This document shows positions 5,691-6,209 of a stretch of DNA of 6,209 nt, piece after piece; within the stretch, counting starts at the first letter, position 1; each line of letters starts with the position of its first letter. Under the pieces are notes generated by a model. It was not told the origin of the DNA, made no database searches, and worked only from the letters and a program-made list of their open reading frames with translations. Both the position numbers and the translations under genes were made by a program. This DNA comes from Betaproteobacteria bacterium (GTDB lineage Bacteria; Pseudomonadota; Gammaproteobacteria; Burkholderiales; Usitatibacteraceae): the NCBI GenBank assembly GCA_003105245.1, contig PQAI01000237.1, positions 567 to 6,775 on the forward strand, read 5' to 3'.

Positions 5691-6209
5691 TCACGCTCCC
5701 GGAGGACGGTGCCAGGAGCGGTATTGCGACACCGGGTCCGGCACGAAGCCCGGGAAGGGATTCGGGTCGCGCGGGCGCGGCGCGGCGCGGATCACGCCCT
5801 GGGCCACGAGGTTGCGCGTGCTGTCGTAGTAGATCGCGATCGTCTCCACGGGGTAGGGCGTCGCGCGCTCGAACTCCACCCAGTGCGCGGGGTTCCTCTC
5901 CTGGCGGCCGTGGCCCGTGCCCAGCGGCGATTCGGCCTGCGCTCGCTTGGCGGCGGAGTCGCGCATCTCGTTCGCCTGCGACGAAGGCGCGGCGGGCGCG
6001 GGCGCACCGGAAGAAGACTCGCCTTTCGCGAAAGGCATCGGCCGCCACGGCTCGACCGCGACGGGCTCCGGGGGCTTGCGCTTGAAGAGCGCCACGCCGA
6101 TCACGCCCACGTCGTCCGGGCGGCCGGTGCGCGCGGCGTAGGAATCGGGCAGCGTCGTGAAGTAGAACGCGGCGGTGCGCTGCATGTTCTTGCGCCAGCC
6201 CGAGACGTC
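5691..6209 (-). CDS. Conserved-looking protein of unknown function (N-terminus beyond window)
   Basis: The frame is open from the right edge to a TGA at 5693-5691, giving the last 172 residues. An ATG at 6185 exists, but the frame continues upstream as DVSGWRKN without a stop and the segment after it looks like the middle of a domain, so the true start is probably outside. The visible order is: a compact part containing WRKNMQRTAAFYFTTLPDSY and GRPDDVGVIGVALF; a linker rich in Ser, Ala, Pro and charged residues (roughly residues 50-100); and a C-terminal part with WVEFERATPYPVETIAIYYD, ending in a Pro-rich stretch. The first part recalls uncharacterised proteobacterial proteins found beside ECF sigma genes; I cannot name a family. 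No membrane helix is seen in this part. It ends 44 nt before the sigma start, in the same direction, so it is likely the preceding gene of one operon. Confidence 0.8.
   Translation of the reverse strand, partial: DVSGWRKNMQRTAAFYFTTLPDSYAARTGRPDDVGVIGVALFKRKPPEPVAVEPWRPMPFAKGESSSGAPAPAAPSSQANEMRDSAAKRAQAESPLGTGHGRQERNPAHWVEFERATPYPVETIAIYYDSTRNLVAQGVIRAAPRPRDPNPFPGFVPDPVSQYRSWHRPPGA

Overview
The window is high-GC with strong GC3 coding bias. Its gene content (a divergent LysR-type regulator beside a TctC/Bug-family tricarboxylate transporter, and an ECF sigma operon) suggests a betaproteobacterium of the Burkholderiales type. That assignment is an inference from gene families; the window contains no rRNA or other taxonomic marker.

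Left part (1-3960): on the minus strand, reading right to left, is a complete solute-binding gene (tctC), a small permease gene (tctB, GTG start) and a large permease gene (tctA, running off the left edge near its expected end). These form a secondary, binding-protein-dependent carboxylate uptake system. A LysR-type regulator is transcribed the opposite way across a 116-bp intergenic region. That region holds a short dyad (2995-3012), a CCCGGG repeat/hairpin (2955-2974) and a very good Shine-Dalgarno that fixes the tctC start. The arrangement suggests that the regulator controls the transporter in response to its substrate, which cannot be read from sequence.

Right part (3955-6209): a second minus-strand operon, read right to left, has four genes: the 3' end of an unnamed conserved-looking protein, an ECF sigma factor, a single-pass membrane protein in the anti-sigma position with a long Ala/Pro linker, and a small four-helix membrane protein. 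The last three are joined by short overlaps (8 nt and probably 4 nt), implying translational coupling. The first gap (44 nt) is filled by a perfect 9-bp hairpin that includes the first base of the sigma factor's GTG start codon. The putative anti-sigma protein has no zinc-binding anti-sigma (HxxxCxxC) motif, so the regulatory mechanism is open. This operon is the least ordinary part of the window.

The two halves meet tail to tail: the lysR stop and the stop of the four-helix protein are nested in one TCATGA palindrome, leaving no room for a terminator. I see no tRNA, rRNA, CRISPR, insertion sequence or phage gene. There is no gene-free stretch above 300 bases.
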